A stretch of DNA of 64,000 nucleotides from NCBI GenBank assembly GCA_013350335.1, contig CM023539.1, forward strand, positions 23,739,043 through 23,803,042, written 5' to 3'. The DNA is from Chimonanthus salicifolius. Taxonomy: Eukaryota; Streptophyta; Magnoliopsida; Laurales; Calycanthaceae. A program made the translations under genes and the position numbers. Below are positions 13,536 through 24,800 of this stretch, piece after piece; the stretch's first letter is position 1, and each line of letters begins with the position of its first letter. The notes beneath the pieces were generated by a model that saw nothing but the letters and a program-made list of their open reading frames with translations, had not been told where the DNA came from and ran no database searches.

Positions 13536-13619
13536 ATGATGACACAGGGAATGGACGGAGCGAAGGACGTGAATGGAGCCAAGCTTAGGAGCTTGGATAA
13601 TTTAGATTTATTTTATTGA
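13536..13619 (+). CDS. Short conserved ORF (27 codons) in LTR B after the putative acceptor
   Basis: Starts ATGATG immediately after TTCTACATTAG and ends with TGA after exactly 27 codons, the same length as the ORF at 5653 in LTR A. The shared residues are at the start (Met-Met-x-Gln-Gly-Met) and in Ala-Lys-Leu-Arg-Ser-Leu. It may be non-coding conservation. Confidence 0.3.
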   Translation: MMTQGMDGAKDVNGAKLRSLDNLDLFY

Positions 13620-15223
13620 AGTTTTTATTTCGAACAATGTAATTTGAGTTATTCACATTTTGGGACTGTAATAACTTAGAACTATCCTACTATGGTTTGG
13701 TTTTAATTTTGAACATTTTTAAGATTAATTTATGTGATGGACTTCCTTGCTTAAAAATGGATAGGAATAATAACTCTATTATAATTCCGCATGTATAGCC
13801 TTATTGCGTGTGAACCGTTTTAGTGGACTTAGTCCATGCACACATATGGTTGGCCAGTTAAGGGCCGGGCTTTGGAAGCTCGGACTTACCTCGCGTCGTG
13901 GAGTCTCGTTCTCTCTCACTCTTTTATAAAAATAAAAATAAAAATAGACTCTGATTTTCGGCAAGTGGAAAAGGGCGGGGCGTTACACTCGGTTTGGCCA
14001 AAACCCTATGTTTGTCAATTCCATGACTCAGAAAGAAACATTTGCTGGAAGCTTGAAGACCCAAGATGATCAAGAGTAAAGATCATGCTCCACCGGATTG
14101 AAGTTCATCCTTATGGCATCACAAAACAGGTATTATGGCCATAGATGACTTTAGGTGGTATCCACATCTTAGAGAGAACTATCCCTAGGCTTAAAAGAAC
14201 AAATGATTAAATCATAAAAAGCCTAATGAGGATATTTGACAGTGAAATGGAAATAAACTTGGAAATATGAATTATGTTCACTGTCAGGATGACCAGTCTA
14301 TCTCACCGACCCCTCGGTGTAGTCAGGATTGACCCATGGTTGTCAAAGACTGGTCTACCCGAATGACATAGGTTCAGGAACATTGAACTGTCATTCTAGG
14401 TATGCCTTTGATCGAGAGTCTCGTATGCACCGACCCCTAGGTGAAAGGTTGAATCGACCCCTCGTGGTCAACTACTCCTCGATCAAGATCTTGAGTTCTG
14501 AAACTTTGAACTCATGTGGACTCTCGAAGAAACAGACATATCGGCAATCAAAGATTGATTGAGAGTACCAGGACCGACACCTCGGTAACGCAAGTGCTTT
14601 TTGGTTTTAATTTTATTTAAAACCTTTACTCCGAAGTGGAATAAGGGGAGGTACCCCGGAACCACTATAAAAAATTCTAGAGTAGTGTCTTCAGCACAGA
14701 GGTGGGTGGAACTCCCAACCAAATGGATAGGTGGAATTCCTATTCGATAGTGGTGGGTGGAATTCCCAGCCGGTTGAGTGAGGTTGAATTCCTACTCTAA
14801 TTGTGAGGGTGTAAGTCCCCACTTAGTGGATTTTGGAGATAGCTCAAGGTTGAGTGAGTCCTAACAGTGGGTGTAGGTTGGGTTAATCGAACCATTTTGA
14901 ATTGGTCTTGCGGTGTTTGATCCATGTGTGTTTGTATTTATTATTTAAATACTATTCTTAACCCACATCACTTTGCATATGCATTATCTCATTATACACA
15001 TTGTGCACAAGCATCGATAATCAAAGTTTATGTGAAGGGTCATAATCTTAGTATGGTCGCTTATTAAAATTATCACTCTAAACAAATATCTTGATAAACA
15101 TTCCGCTGCACTTTAAATCAAGAAATTTGTAAACACCATTAAAAATGGGATTGACCTATTCATCCCCGCCCCCCTCTAGGGTCTTCACGATGTTCTAGCA
15201 CATTAAAAATGGGAACTTTCAAT

Positions 15224-15235
15224 TGGTATCAGAGC
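15224..15235 (+). other. Primer-binding site of Sirevirus C (initiator Met-tRNA)
   Basis: TGGTATCAGAGC lies two bases after the 5' LTR end at 15221. It is complementary to the 3' end of tRNA-iMet, as usual for copia elements. Confidence 0.9.
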
Positions 15236-15287
15236 CTGGTGCTCTTGAGAAATGATCTAATCATCTGAGTTGATCCGTGCTAGAACA

Positions 15288-16000
15288 ATGGCTATAAGAG
15301 AAAGCCATGATATTTCCAAGTCTCTGTTTTTTATGAAAAATGGAATAAAGAACTATAAATGTTTTCATCATAGCACATAGTTGGAAATAGGTGAATAGAA
15401 AGTAGTTTGTGCCTATGGAAAAAGTATTGGGTAAACTTTCAACTTCCATGACCACTCAGCCCAAAGTCCAAAACTGCTTGGACAAGTGATGAATAGGCTA
15501 TGCACGAAAACCAAACACATATGTAGCATTCATCAGTGTTGTTTCATGACATGCTGTCAAAATATTTAAAAGACATGAAACAACAAAAGAGGTTGAAAGA
15601 ATCTACTGAAAATTACCTCTTGTAGCCCAATGGATATCATCACCTATCAATAAATTTGTGACCTGAAAAATATAGGTGATTGGTTAATTTCATCCATTGA
15701 AAAATTCCAAGTTGTATCCTCTAAGAGAAGAAGAGGACCGAGGAAGGAACTTGAAGAAGGTAGTAACCTCCAAATATCCTATACGACCATGTACCGAGAT
15801 GTTTTACAGACCAACATCATGGTACAAAATATGGAATGTGGAACCATAAGATCAAATGGGAAAGCACCCATGGCTAAAATCAGATTTGACAAATGGCCAT
15901 CATGGAATTGTGAACTTATATTCCAAGTCTCACAGTGTTAGGTTCAAATGTGTGAAGAGATACCACTGTCGGTACCACATGTGAAACATGTTTTGGAATC
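15288..16000 (+). pseudogene. Decayed gag-like region of Sirevirus C
   Basis: An ATG at 15288 follows a leader of about 50 nt after the primer-binding site, the normal place for gag. The frame breaks repeatedly and no zinc knuckle is readable. Assignment rests on position; sequence similarity is only suggestive. The text up to about 16800 holds nothing else I can identify, apart from AT-rich unique sequence. Confidence 0.35.
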
Positions 16001-16869
16001 ATCATGTATCTTGTTTTTAATACATGTTCTTATTTGATTGTTGGATTAATTTTATACAAGATACTTGTCTGTACATGGTGGTATGCACTCTTGTATTGGA
16101 ATATACTTATCTCATTTCATTTCATATGCCATGTGATTTGTGTATCTTTAGGAAATGAATGTAGTGTGTGCATTACCTCATGTATAGGGTATGTATGTAC
16201 TTAAAACTGGTCTAATACACATACACAACGTCTTTTCATTCCAAGGCTCTAAAACTTGTGAATCTCATGTGGAATGAAACATGCTCTATGTCGATTAAAT
16301 GGATATTTTGGTTTGGTGTGACCAACCAAAAGTAATGATTGAATAATCCATGTAAGTATCATCTCTTTTCAAGGAATTGAAGCTTCCTTCAAAGAATGGT
16401 AAAATATTTTATCATGTTTTGGGTAACAACATGATAAAAGGCATAAGAGTTGTGTGTTTAGGGTCATACCTCACTCCTGTATGCTTGATCAGTACTCAAA
16501 TTAGGAAATGAATGTATGACTAATGTGCTTTGAGTCTCATTCCTATGTACTTTGATCTGAAATTATGTGGAATGAAATATGTTCATAAATGTCTTGCCTT
16601 GCTAAAGCCTGGAAATGCATCTTCTCTTGACATCACACACTTGGAAAATATACTTAACTTGGTGAATTAACTGTGTCCAAGAATCTTGGATTGATTTGGA
16701 TCCAGAAAAGAGATCCATAATCCATGGTTTGTGTCTACTTTCAGAGGGGTGAATCAAATCTTCAAATGGCACAAATACGGTGTGAATGTATGTATCATCA
16801 CTGGCATTAAAAGGTGTATAAGCAAAGCTTGAAAAACTATGAACATCACAAGCACACACACACACATAC

Positions 16870-17260
16870 CCAGCCTTCCTTCACTATAAAACCCAGGTTG
16901 AAGGATAGAGTAGTCGAAGGTACAGACAGGTCGGTACTAGTGGATTTCAGAACACTGTCTAAAAAGGGGGAAATCGTAAAGGGAGACAGGTCGATACTTT
17001 TCGACATATCGACACAGACAGGTCATTGGTCACGACCGGTTGGTATGTCAGAAAGAGTAAGTTAATAAGGTCTCTTTATGCGAAAGTGATATATCACTTC
17101 AAAAATCATTGTTTCTTCTCCCGTTGTGCTTTAGCGATTTCCCTCTCCCCTCTCGTGCCCTGGACGAGCCATTGGGACCTCCCGAAGCAAAATTTCGCTG
17201 AAAAACCTTAGGGTTTTTGCTTCCTTCACTTCCAGAAGCAAGGGTATCACGATGTTTGTG
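16870..17260 (+). promoter_or_regulatory. Promoter/leader-like segment inside Sirevirus C
   Basis: TATAAAACC at about 16885 follows a (CA)n run. Then come GACAGGTCGATAC, CGACATATCGAC and GACAGGTC palindromic motifs and a pyrimidine-rich leader before the ORF fragment at 17268. It resembles a transcription start region for the downstream env-like frame. Confidence 0.3.
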
Positions 17261-17267
17261 AGATTTA

Positions 17268-17885
17268 GTGTTCGGAAAAGCCTTGATCAGCTCTTCCCTA
17301 GCAACCATGCTGAAAAATGAGATAGCTAAATCTCGGTCTGCGACCACCGAAAAAATCCCTGAGTCCAAACCCCATTTCCTCAGGAGATCTCCTAGGTTCG
17401 CACGGGATGTTCCCGAATCTAGCGTCGCTGACTTTGCTCAGAAGAGTACTCCTTGCAGAAAGACCCCTGCTTCAAATATGTACCAGACTACAGAGCTAAA
17501 GTAAAATTGATAGTAAACGAGGATGTCGAAGAAGAAACAGAACGTATGTCTAAGGTACATTTGAGAGAGTTTCAATCTCCTCAATAAAGAAATATCACTC
17601 TTGATGAAAGAGTCTCCTCGCTTGAAAGGAGGATGGATGACCTAGATTGGGTACACGAGATGAAGATGGTTGTCGAGAAACTCCATGGAAATGAGATTGT
17701 TCGTAAATTTTATTGAACATCTTCCTCAGATGAATTTGCTTAGGATAGTTTTTCTTGTCCCGTGTTTATGCACCTTGAAAAACTATACTTTTGATATTTT
17801 GATGCCCCCCCTTTCTGAACCATATGTAATGAACATTCTAATCAATGAAATGATATGGTTTATTTTAGTATGTATGCAAATTTGA
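17268..17885 (+). pseudogene. Decayed env-like / plant-transposon ORF of Sirevirus C
   Basis: Frame fragments show a basic serine-rich N-terminus, an acidic EEE segment, then a coiled-coil-like LDERVSSLERRMDDLD (about 17600-17650). After it comes FY...DEFA-DSFSCP, similar in style to the putative plant transposon protein carried by env-like ORFs. Stops and frame changes interrupt it. Position upstream of the polypurine repeats fits a Sirevirus env-like gene. Assignment is from memory of the family, not a search. Confidence 0.35.
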
Positions 17886-18000
17886 TGCATTTTTGCCGTC
17901 TATCTCATGTCCGTTGTTTACATGGATTTTGTAAAACAGACTAACATGTACGCTGTTAGGGAGATAAAATTTGGTTGTGAAATTACACATACTTTGGAGA

Positions 18001-18420
18001 ATGGGGGAGCACAAAATATGTGCTGATTAGCACCTGTCACTGGTCATGACAGTATGAGGAGGACGATTAATGAGAAGCTTGAACAGAAAGCTTGGAGAAA
18101 ATATACTTAGAGGCAGCTAAGTTTTTGGGGGAACTGGGTTGAGAAAGTTGAGGGAGATAACTTGAAAATGGGGGAGAAAGACTCTAGGAAAGCTAGGACA
18201 ATTGCTCCATTTATGGAAGAAATCAGCAAAACTGAAATCTTAGTTTGTGCAGGGACAAACTAATATTGATACACGAGAAGTGTACGTTAAACCAAAAGGG
18301 AAAACCATGACTTCGAGTAAAACCTAGTCAAGCACTAAATGTGAAGAAGCATGGGGGAGTGCTTAAATCTCTATGTCTGCCCACTAATCTTTGTCAATTG
18401 AATGACAAAATGGGGGAGAA
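18001..18420 (+). repeat. Multiple polypurine motifs ATGGGGGAG before the 3' LTR
   Basis: ATGGGGGAG occurs at 18001, 18168, 18351 and 18410, with a related TTTTGGGGGAA at about 18124. Repeated polypurine tracts in this position are a known hallmark of Sireviruses. Confidence 0.75.
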
Positions 18421-18864
18421 ATTAGTAGAAGATAGAAGACATCAAAGCCAATGGACATAGGGAGGATGTCTATGCTTGGAGTTTGAGAGATCAAATTCAA
18501 AGAAAATTGGGGCAGAAATCTTCTCAACCCAGATAGCTTGGATAAGCTATGAGGAGTGTTGGTCACTAGGAAGTCAGAAAGTATGAGGGACCTTAAATAC
18601 AAATCTTATTTAGTCCATGAATGAATATTTATGTTTTGGAACTAACCTCTCTAATAATTTTCTAATGTTTCTTGCTTATGTACTTGACCAGAAAAATGAA
18701 ATGAAGCAAGTTGAACAAGAATATGCGAGGACCATAGTCTTGTTTTCCATTTGAATTTGTACATATCAATGTAATATTTTTATATTCAAATGTGGTGTAT
18801 TAAGGGTGGGATTGTAAATGGGTTAACTTCTAGGTTTTGTCATGAAATCTTCAAAGGGAGAGAT

Positions 18865-20751
18865 TGTTAGTGCCTCGGCTTGGCCAAGACCCTATGTTTG
18901 TCAATTCCATGACTTGGAAAGAAGCACTTGTTGGAAGCTTGAAGACCCAAGATGATCAAGAGTAAAGATTATGCTCCACCGGATTGAAACTTATTGTTAT
19001 GACAATCACAAAACAGGTATTATGGCCATAGATGACTTTAGGTGATACTCACGACATAGAGAGGACTATCCCTAGGCTTAGAAGAACAAATGATTAAATC
19101 ATAAAAAACCTAGTGAGGATACTTGACAGTGAAATGGAAGCAAACTTGGAAATCTGAATTATTTTCACTGTCAGCACGACCAGTCTATCTCACCAACCCT
19201 TCGGTGTAGTCAGGATCGACCCATCGTGGTCAAAGACTGGTAGGCTCGAATGACACAGGTTCGGAAACATTGAACTGTCATTCTAGGTATGCCTTTGATC
19301 GAGAGTCTCGTATGCACCGAACCCCTCGACAAAAGGCTGAAACGACCCCTCGTGTTCAATGACTCCTCGATCAAGATCTTGAGTTTTGAAACTTTGAACT
19401 CATGTTGACTCTCGAAGAAATAGACATATCGGCAATCAATGACCGATCGAGAGTATCAGGACCGACCCTCGGTAATGGGCGACAGGTCGTTCTGGGTAAT
19501 AGGTTTCTAAGTTGTATCAAGCATGTTTTGCACTAGAATGAGCCTCTCGTATGGACCGACCCCTCGGTACCATAAGTGTCGACCCATCGGCGACAAACGA
19601 CATCTCGATCGAGAAATAATATTACCATTGGGAGTGCACTTAATCACAACAGTCGGAATTGTAATGGTAACATTTCTAGTCACTGACCCCTCGGTGTGAC
19701 TGACTTATCAGTACATTACCGCTACTACAACTGGTTGCCTTCGCTATATAAACCAATCTTTATGCAACCAGTCGGTATCCTTTGGTTGGATCAGTTGGAC
19801 CCTCATCTTTATCAATGAGCTTAACAAGGACCAACAGAAGGATCACTCTCTCTCTAGTGCTTACACTAGGGGAATCAAGTACAACCAATCAAATGGATTG
19901 AGTTGTGAGAGAGAGATGAATGATGAAAACTCATAAACAACCAATCTGATGATTGAGTTTGAAAGTGCAAAGGAGAGAACCATAAACTAGGAAACCTTTG
20001 GTAGAACCAATTTCCTTGACACCCTGGACTGTGATTGCTAAACGACGGCTAGAAGGGGGAGTGTCGGCATACATGATGGGATCTCGAAGAAGCATACATC
20101 AGAAGAAAGAGCTTTAAAGGCAAGTCCTTCTTGGTTTTAATTTTATTTAAAACCTTTGTTCCAAAATGGATTAAGAGGAGGTACCCCAGAACCACTATAA
20201 AAAATTCTGGAGCGGTGTCTCTAGCACAGAGGTGGGTGGAACTCACGACCAAATGGATAGGTGGAATTCCTATTCAACAATGGTAGGTGAAATTCCTAGT
20301 TGATTGAGTGAGCTGGAATTCCTACTCTAATTATGAAGGTGTAAGTCCCCACTTAGTGGATTTTGGGAATAGCTCAAGGTTGAACAATTCCTAATAGTGG
20401 ATGTAGGTTGGCTAACCAAACCACTTTAAATTGGTCTCGTGGTGTTTGATCTATGTGTGTTTGTTTTTAGTATTTAAGTGCACTTCTTAACACACATCAT
20501 TTTGCATATTCATTATCTCACTATATAGATTGCGCACAAGCATCGATAATCAAAGTTTATGTAAAGGGTCATAATCTTAGTGTGATCGCTTAATGAAATT
20601 ATAACACTAAACAAATCTCTTGATAAACATTCCGCTGCACTTTAAATCAAGAAATTTGTAAACACCATTAAAAATGGGATTGACCTATTCCCCCCCTCCC
20701 ACCTCTTGGGTCAATCACGATGTTCTGGCATATTGAAAATGGAAACTTTCA
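18865..20751 (+). repeat. 3' LTR of Sirevirus C (1887 bp)
   Basis: TGTTAGTGCCTCGG...AACTTTCA, preceded by the purine tract at about 18853-18864 and followed by TATTC. It is intact where the 5' LTR is interrupted, so it shows the empty B site. CGACCCCTCGGTG-type imperfect palindromes recur around 19190-19220, 19310-19340, 19555-19580 and 19685-19700. Confidence 0.9.
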
Positions 20752-20756
20752 TATTC

Positions 20757-21829
20757 CATACAATACATTCACTTCAATCATATACGGGAATAGGGAGGGA
20801 AACCATAGCCTTACCCAACTATACAATGGAATGTGCCCATAGCAACATTCACTCAACCATTTCATCAAACACCTTATAAGCATGGAATTTCAAATACATT
20901 CTTAATGCTCCAAATACATGTTATTCCCCGCTTTGGGGTTCCAATGGGTCTCCAGATTCACTCGAGTTCACCGAATTCAAAAATTGGGGTAATTAGGCAC
21001 TAATCACACAAACCTTGTTGATTAGGCCATCCAAAGCTATATTAGCTCAAATCCCCATGTCATACCCAAATTCAATCAACTTCCTTTCCAATCCTTGGGG
21101 AAATTCCAATTTAACCAAAGCCATAGCCCTAATCTCGACCATCCATAGGTCCAACTACATCATTACCTCTAACTTCCCCAATTTTATCCTCCTATTAGGG
21201 TTCCAAATCCACTTAGGGTCCCAATTTAACCCATACAATGCTTCACATATCAAATCCCTACTCTAATCCATGGATTCTTCTACGTCCCATACAAACATCA
21301 CCTTCCTAACTCTATTTCACATAAATACCCTACTAAAATACAAGTAGAATGATGGAAGAGTGAAAGGGTTACCTTTGTGAAGAGAAAACCCGAGTGGGGT
21401 CAAGCTTGAGATGAGTCCGTCTCCGATCTCTTGCACAAAATCACCCAAAAATGGGGTTAGGAGGAGCAGAAGAGGTTAGGGTTTTGTTTCAGAATGGTTT
21501 TCCCCAAAACCAACGGAGGAGGAAAGTAAAAAATGGCTAAAATCTTGAGAATAGGGTTTAAATACCCAAATGAAAATACCCAGTCGCGATCCATCACCCA
21601 GAATTTAGACTGTCAAAATAGAAATTCTCTCAGGCCGAGCCACTCACCAATGGTAATCCATCACCGACAATCCATTACGGTGGCGAGGCATAGCACCCAA
21701 AAGAGAAAACTTGGTTCCTCTGGTTCTCGAGGAGATTTCCGACACTCCTCTCACACGTGTGCTTTGAACTCATGTGTCCCAGCAGATTATTACGCCATAA
21801 ATCAATAATTTTTTGGCCGGGCCATTACA
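20757..21829 (-). mobile_element. LTR F2, 5' part with promoter and leader
   Basis: Reads on the minus strand from TGTAATGGCCCGGCC at 21829. TATTTAAACCC near 21555, then a leader that ends CTTCACAAAG/GTAACC (donor-like, 21373). The block CATAGCCTTACCCAACTATxCA near 20805 matches inverted F1 (about 47255), which proves continuity with the fragment at 10443-10630 across the Sirevirus insertion. A nominal ORF at 21533-21808 runs antisense and is not credible. Confidence 0.6.
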
Positions 21830-24800
21830 CTGTGCCAACGCATAGGCAACCTTTAGGTCTGCCCGTCTAGCCTCTGGAGTCAATTAACAAGACGTCCATC
21901 AACTGGTACTCAACCCCACCAATGCACTAGGATTCTCTCTCAACTACAACCATTACCCAGTACTCAAACCTTACTGTAACACCCTAGAATTTAAATCCGT
22001 TAAATCAATATAATTTCCCTTAATGATGAGGAATGAATAGGGCTGATACTATGTATTAGATCAAATGAGGAAATAAATAATTAAGTAAGAATTTGAAATT
22101 AGAGGGATGATGGAGTAAAAAAATGAGATTTAAGAAAGACTAAATTAAGGGATGATTTAGTTAAATAATTTTGAAAGTGGAGTGGAATATAATTAATTAA
22201 ATTAATTAATGACAATTTTGGTGATTAGTTAATTTAGAAGGATTAAGGGTGATTTAATTAAGTTACTAATTTAATTTAATAAAACTCGATGGAATGGATT
22301 TTTAATTATTAGAAATTAATTAATGATGTGGCGAAGGTGCCACATAAACGATGACGTGGCAAGGCATGATAAGGTGGCATGCCACAAGGCAAGATAAGGA
22401 TGAAAGTAACATCACCACCTCACCTTTAGCTTGGACCAATAAGTGTTTTCCACCTCACAACCTTTAGCTTTTACTTTTTGACTAAAAAACAAAAGGAGGA
22501 TATTGTAGAGGAAAAAACAAAAAGGAGGGAAAGAAAAGCGAGGGCTCGATCTCTACCTCTTTTCCTCCATTCTCTTTTTCTATTCTCTTCCTCCTCCTTC
22601 TTCCTCTCTAAAAATCTGATAAAGAGAGAGAGAGAGAGAGAGAGTTGGAAATTTATCTTCCTCTTCCTCTCTTTGGTGTAAATCTCTTTTGAAAGCTTGG
22701 AGCTTGGAAAAATGAAGGAAGGACTTGAAGACTTGATTAGAGTTTGAACAAGTAGGTTCCCTAACCCTCTTGGTTATTTGATCTAGATTTTAAAATGTTT
22801 TATCTCTTCATCTAAATTCTTACGTGAAAGAAACTATGGAGAGAATCTAAGAAATGGAGTGTAATGAAGAGATAATGGAAAGTAGTAGGTATTTTCATAA
22901 AATAGACTTACATGAGAAATTCTACTTAAAATGCCTTGATGTTTAGATATTTTATTTTAGAGTATTTATATAACTCCATTAGAATATTTGAATGTCTTTT
23001 ATTTACTGATTTTTGTAAGAAAAAGGGTGTAAGAAAATGATAACTTATGATGAACTTTGGAAAAATGATTCATGGTAAAACTGTTTCTACAAATCATTCC
23101 AAAAAATGGACCTTTGAACATCTCAAAATGATTTTCTGAGAATTTAGAACTATTTTTCAGATCTTCTACTATGAAAGAGGTTTTCAAAAATTATTTATTC
23201 GCAATTTTCAGACATCGGAAGGTGGCCGAAATAATTTTGTAAAAACTGGACAGTTCTAAGATAGAAAACTGTTTTTACATATTAGTCCCAAAAATGGACC
23301 TATAACCATTTCAAAACAATTTTTTGGATATGTTTGAATAGTTTTTTGTATTCTACTATCAAACAGCTTTCCAAAGAGTATTTACTTGAGTTATTCCAAT
23401 ACCGAAAAGAACCCGAAATGATTTTTATAAAAACAGTGCGCAATTTGTATTTCAAAACTAGAAAGGCTAGTTTTGGGCATCTTCACTAGATCTGAAATTT
23501 TATTTCTAATAACGAGTCTTTTGATCCTAAATTCTGATTCATTAAAGAATATATTAGTGACTTTAAATCATTTCGAGTTTTATGATTTTTAAATGGAATA
23601 CTATGGGTAAAATGATCATTTAACCCTTGGTTAGGACAAAACACACATGTGGAGTCATTTAGACTCTAATGACCTTCGCCAAATGACTCTTAAAGCTTAA
23701 TTTAGATTTTCATAAATTTAATTAGAGGGTTTTTACACTATAATAACGTGAGAATTATATGTTTACACATGTGAATGAACGAAGATGCGAGAGTAACTCC
23801 GAGATTGGCCGATCTACTTCATGAATTGTTTATCCTCACTGGTCACCTTAGACCAGGTAGGTTTTCCTACTTCATTGAAATGATATGGGTGTGAATCTAA
23901 TATTCATTGTTCAAAATGAACTGAGTTCTTTGAAAATTATGTACACTTGATTTATGATATGATTATAACAACGATACTTTTAAATGGTTTCACATCACCT
24001 GATAATGATGATTTCTCTGCATTTTAAGTGTATGATGATGAATCTTATCCTGAAAGGATTTTGGAATTAACTGAGCTAAGTATGATATTTCTTTACTTAA
24101 AGGGTTGTTGTGGATTTCAACTAAATGGGTTGCTAAAATTATCTTGAGAATATATATATATATCATATGTATTGTCAAAAGAGTACTTTCACGGTCATGA
24201 GAATGATTGACAACACATGACATGAGATCATTGGCATCATTTATATTCATATTCCTCATGCATGAAGCAAGGGATGGGAAAGACATGGAGTGAAAATAAA
24301 AGACCAATTTTTCCAAATGGACCTTAGGGTCATGATTATTGTGATGGGATACAGTCAACGAACTAAAGTACCGAATGTCCGGACGGGCTTTGGTGTCGTA
24401 TTTATGAAAAGTGAATTGACGAATCAAAGTGCTGAATTGACCCAGGCAGGCTTTGATGTCGGATATGTATGACCAAGAAATAAATGCTTTACCGATGGAT
24501 CCAGTTGAAATTATGATGATATGTATTATGACACCCCAAAAGATGAGTATGAAATGAGTATACGGGAAAATAAAATGCCCCGTTGTCCTAAATGAGTTGT
24601 TGAAATACCTATGCATGGGGCATGATGAGGGTATGCATGAATCATGACACCCATGGCATAATACATTGTATATTGATGAGCATTTACATGATTGGCATAT
24701 GGTATTTTGAAAAGACAAGTGACTATGATTTCATTATAAGTATTGGGTTGACATCATTATAATAATGAAATTATGAGATAAGTTAGGTATGAATATGATA

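Larger units (their letters stand above)
10645..13987 (+). mobile_element. Solo long LTR B (3343 bp) with TSD CTCGG, inside the Sirevirus 5' LTR
   Basis: TGTAACATCCCGG...GGGGCGTTACA, with CTCGG at 10640-10644 and 13988-13992. The undisturbed site is visible in the 3' LTR at 18865 onward. Same modules as A and I, at 30-40 bp scale. A leader with CTCTCTCTC runs ends CGGAATAG/GTATGTATG (donor-like, 11802), and an acceptor-like TTCTACATTAG ends at 13535. The interval between them carries a hairpin array (12110-12800). No protein-coding genes are recognisable apart from a conserved short ORF. Confidence 0.9.
10631..15221 (+). repeat. 5' LTR of Sirevirus C, interrupted by LTR B and carrying a ~0.63-kb deletion
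   Basis: TGTTAG...CTTTCA. LTR B enters 14 bp after its start. Compared with the 3' LTR it lacks the interval equivalent to about 19474-20110: the two LTRs diverge after ACCTCGGTAA and rejoin at TTGGTTTTAATTTTATTTAA. It contains GACCCCTCGGTG palindrome-type repeats, also seen in the 3' LTR. Confidence 0.85.
10631..20751 (+). mobile_element. Full-length but internally deleted Sirevirus-like (Ty1/copia) retrotransposon C
   Basis: TATTC target duplications at 10626-10630 and 20752-20756 flank it. Both LTRs begin TGTTAGTGCCTCGG and end ACTTTCA. The 5' LTR is 10631-15221 (1243 bp after removing B) and the 3' LTR is 18865-20751 (1887 bp). The primer-binding site is tRNA-iMet type, and a purine tract AAAGGGAGAGAT directly precedes the 3' LTR. 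The 3.6-kb interior has only gag-like and env-like decay products; protease, integrase and RT are missing. Four ATGGGGGAG copies match the multiple polypurine tracts known from Sireviruses. It needed factors in trans or is a deletion product. Confidence 0.85.

Noticed and set aside
23990..24718. 242-codon minus-strand ORF
   Set aside because: It lies antisense inside solo LTR D, has no domain-like pattern (rich in His, Ile and Ser), and related LTRs do not keep it.
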